Of a stretch of DNA of 21,516 nucleotides, positions 21,226 to 21,516 are shown piece after piece; the first letter of the stretch is position 1; each line of letters begins with the position of its first letter. Under the pieces are notes generated by a model. That model saw nothing but the letters and a program-made list of their open reading frames with translations, ran no database searches and had not been told where the DNA came from. Position numbers and translations under genes: made by a program. Source of the stretch: Microcaldota archaeon (GTDB taxonomy: Archaea > Micrarchaeota > Micrarchaeia > Micrarchaeales > Micrarchaeaceae); the NCBI GenBank assembly GCA_021793035.1, contig JAJYTM010000003.1, positions 1-21,516 of the forward strand, written 5' to 3'.

Positions 21226-21235
21226 ATTAATATTT
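21226..21235 (+). promoter_or_regulatory. TATA-like box of the prenyl synthase gene
   Basis: ATTAATATTT is about 33 bases before the ATG at 21264. An in-frame GTG at 21255 is an alternative start that would be leaderless. Confidence 0.4.
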
Positions 21236-21263
21236 GAACGACACAAGCGGGATTGTGCTTAAC

Positions 21264-21516
21264 ATGCTGAAATCCTACCCATGGGCGGACGAGGACGATT
21301 GGCTGGACCACGTAAACAGCGAGATAACTGATATCATGCTGTCCTACCTGCCGTACAAGAACAGGGGCGAGTACTACAAGGGCCTTACGGACTATATAGA
21401 CAGGGGAGGCCATTTCACAAGGCCCAAGCTCTTCCTGCTTACTGCAAGGGCGCTCGGCGCGGAGTTCAATAGCGACCTGATGCTCATGGCTGCCACAATA
21501 GAGATGTCAGAGGAAG
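21264..21516 (+). CDS. Polyprenyl diphosphate synthase, partial (N-terminus)
   Basis: 84 residues are visible before the right edge. GGHFTRPKLFLLTARALG (48-65) corresponds to the G-K-x-x-R-P start of trans-isoprenyl diphosphate synthases, and AATIEMSEE to the A-A-x-x-E-L helix that leads to the first Asp-rich motif, which lies outside the window. Such enzymes make geranylgeranyl or longer chains for archaeal lipids or quinones. K-R before the RP is changed to F-T here, and the usual histidine after the E-L helix is replaced by SEE. The start may be GTG 21255. Confidence 0.82.
   Translation, partial: MLKSYPWADEDDWLDHVNSEITDIMLSYLPYKNRGEYYKGLTDYIDRGGHFTRPKLFLLTARALGAEFNSDLMLMAATIEMSEE

Noticed and set aside
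1..21516. CRISPR array, rRNA, insertion sequence or integrase
   Set aside because: No regular direct repeats, rRNA-like stretches, terminal repeats or transposase/integrase motifs were seen.

Overview
The window reads as a piece of an archaeal chromosome. It has leaderless or GGTGA-type start sites about 27 bases after TATA-like boxes, a type IV pilin of archaeal style, many secreted proteins rich in N-x-S/T sequons, a tRNA-Ser with a bulge-helix-bulge intron, COG2521 and DUF981 type proteins, and a DUF5679 zinc ribbon. The mix of short surface proteins, a KA/QEALDF-type pilin and many orphan genes suggests a DPANN lineage, perhaps Micrarchaeota. That placement is inference; no rRNA or marker gene here proves it.

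Left part (1-4180): a partial surface protein on the minus strand runs off the left edge. A plus-strand cluster follows: a response regulator (winged helix, receiver, degenerate GGDEF-like domain), a type IV pilin-like protein overlapping it by 8 bases, an Ig-like secreted protein, an unknown soluble protein, and tRNA-Asn(GTT). The pilin and its neighbours look like a regulated surface-structure locus.

Middle part (4181-12210): an accessory-looking stretch starts right after tRNA-Asn with an orphan ribbon-helix-helix protein and an isochorismatase-like hydrolase. A one-directional run of about eleven genes (5321-11910) follows and looks like a copper-handling island. It holds a PadR regulator fused to a TRASH-like metal domain, a 46-residue YHS protein, a CPC-type copper P-ATPase with its own YHS domain, a membrane-anchored winged-helix regulator, and a Met-rich exported protein. 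It also holds a 52-residue CC/CC protein, a membrane protein with a CPLC motif, an anchored His/Met/Cys protein, an anchored protein with a CCNNP...DCNHG motif, and a cytosolic CPAC protein. The likely scheme is sensing by PadR-TRASH, metal relay by the YHS, CC and CPAC proteins, export by the ATPase, and capture outside the membrane by the Met/Cys/His-rich anchored proteins. Copper is inferred from the ATPase motifs; the roles of most partners are not known. The island ends at a hairpin-rich convergent region (11911-12209).

Right part (12210-21516): mostly housekeeping genes. These are a DUF5679 zinc ribbon, a HAD phosphatase, a DUF981 membrane protein with a strong terminator, an HD phosphohydrolase, a glycosylation-prone surface protein, the intron-bearing tRNA-Ser(TGA), a TldE/TldD pair, a COG2521-type methyltransferase, an MFS transporter, and the start of a polyprenyl diphosphate synthase cut by the right edge. 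No transposase, integrase, rRNA or CRISPR array was seen. No gene-free stretch exceeds 300 bases; the longest (11911-12209) is described.
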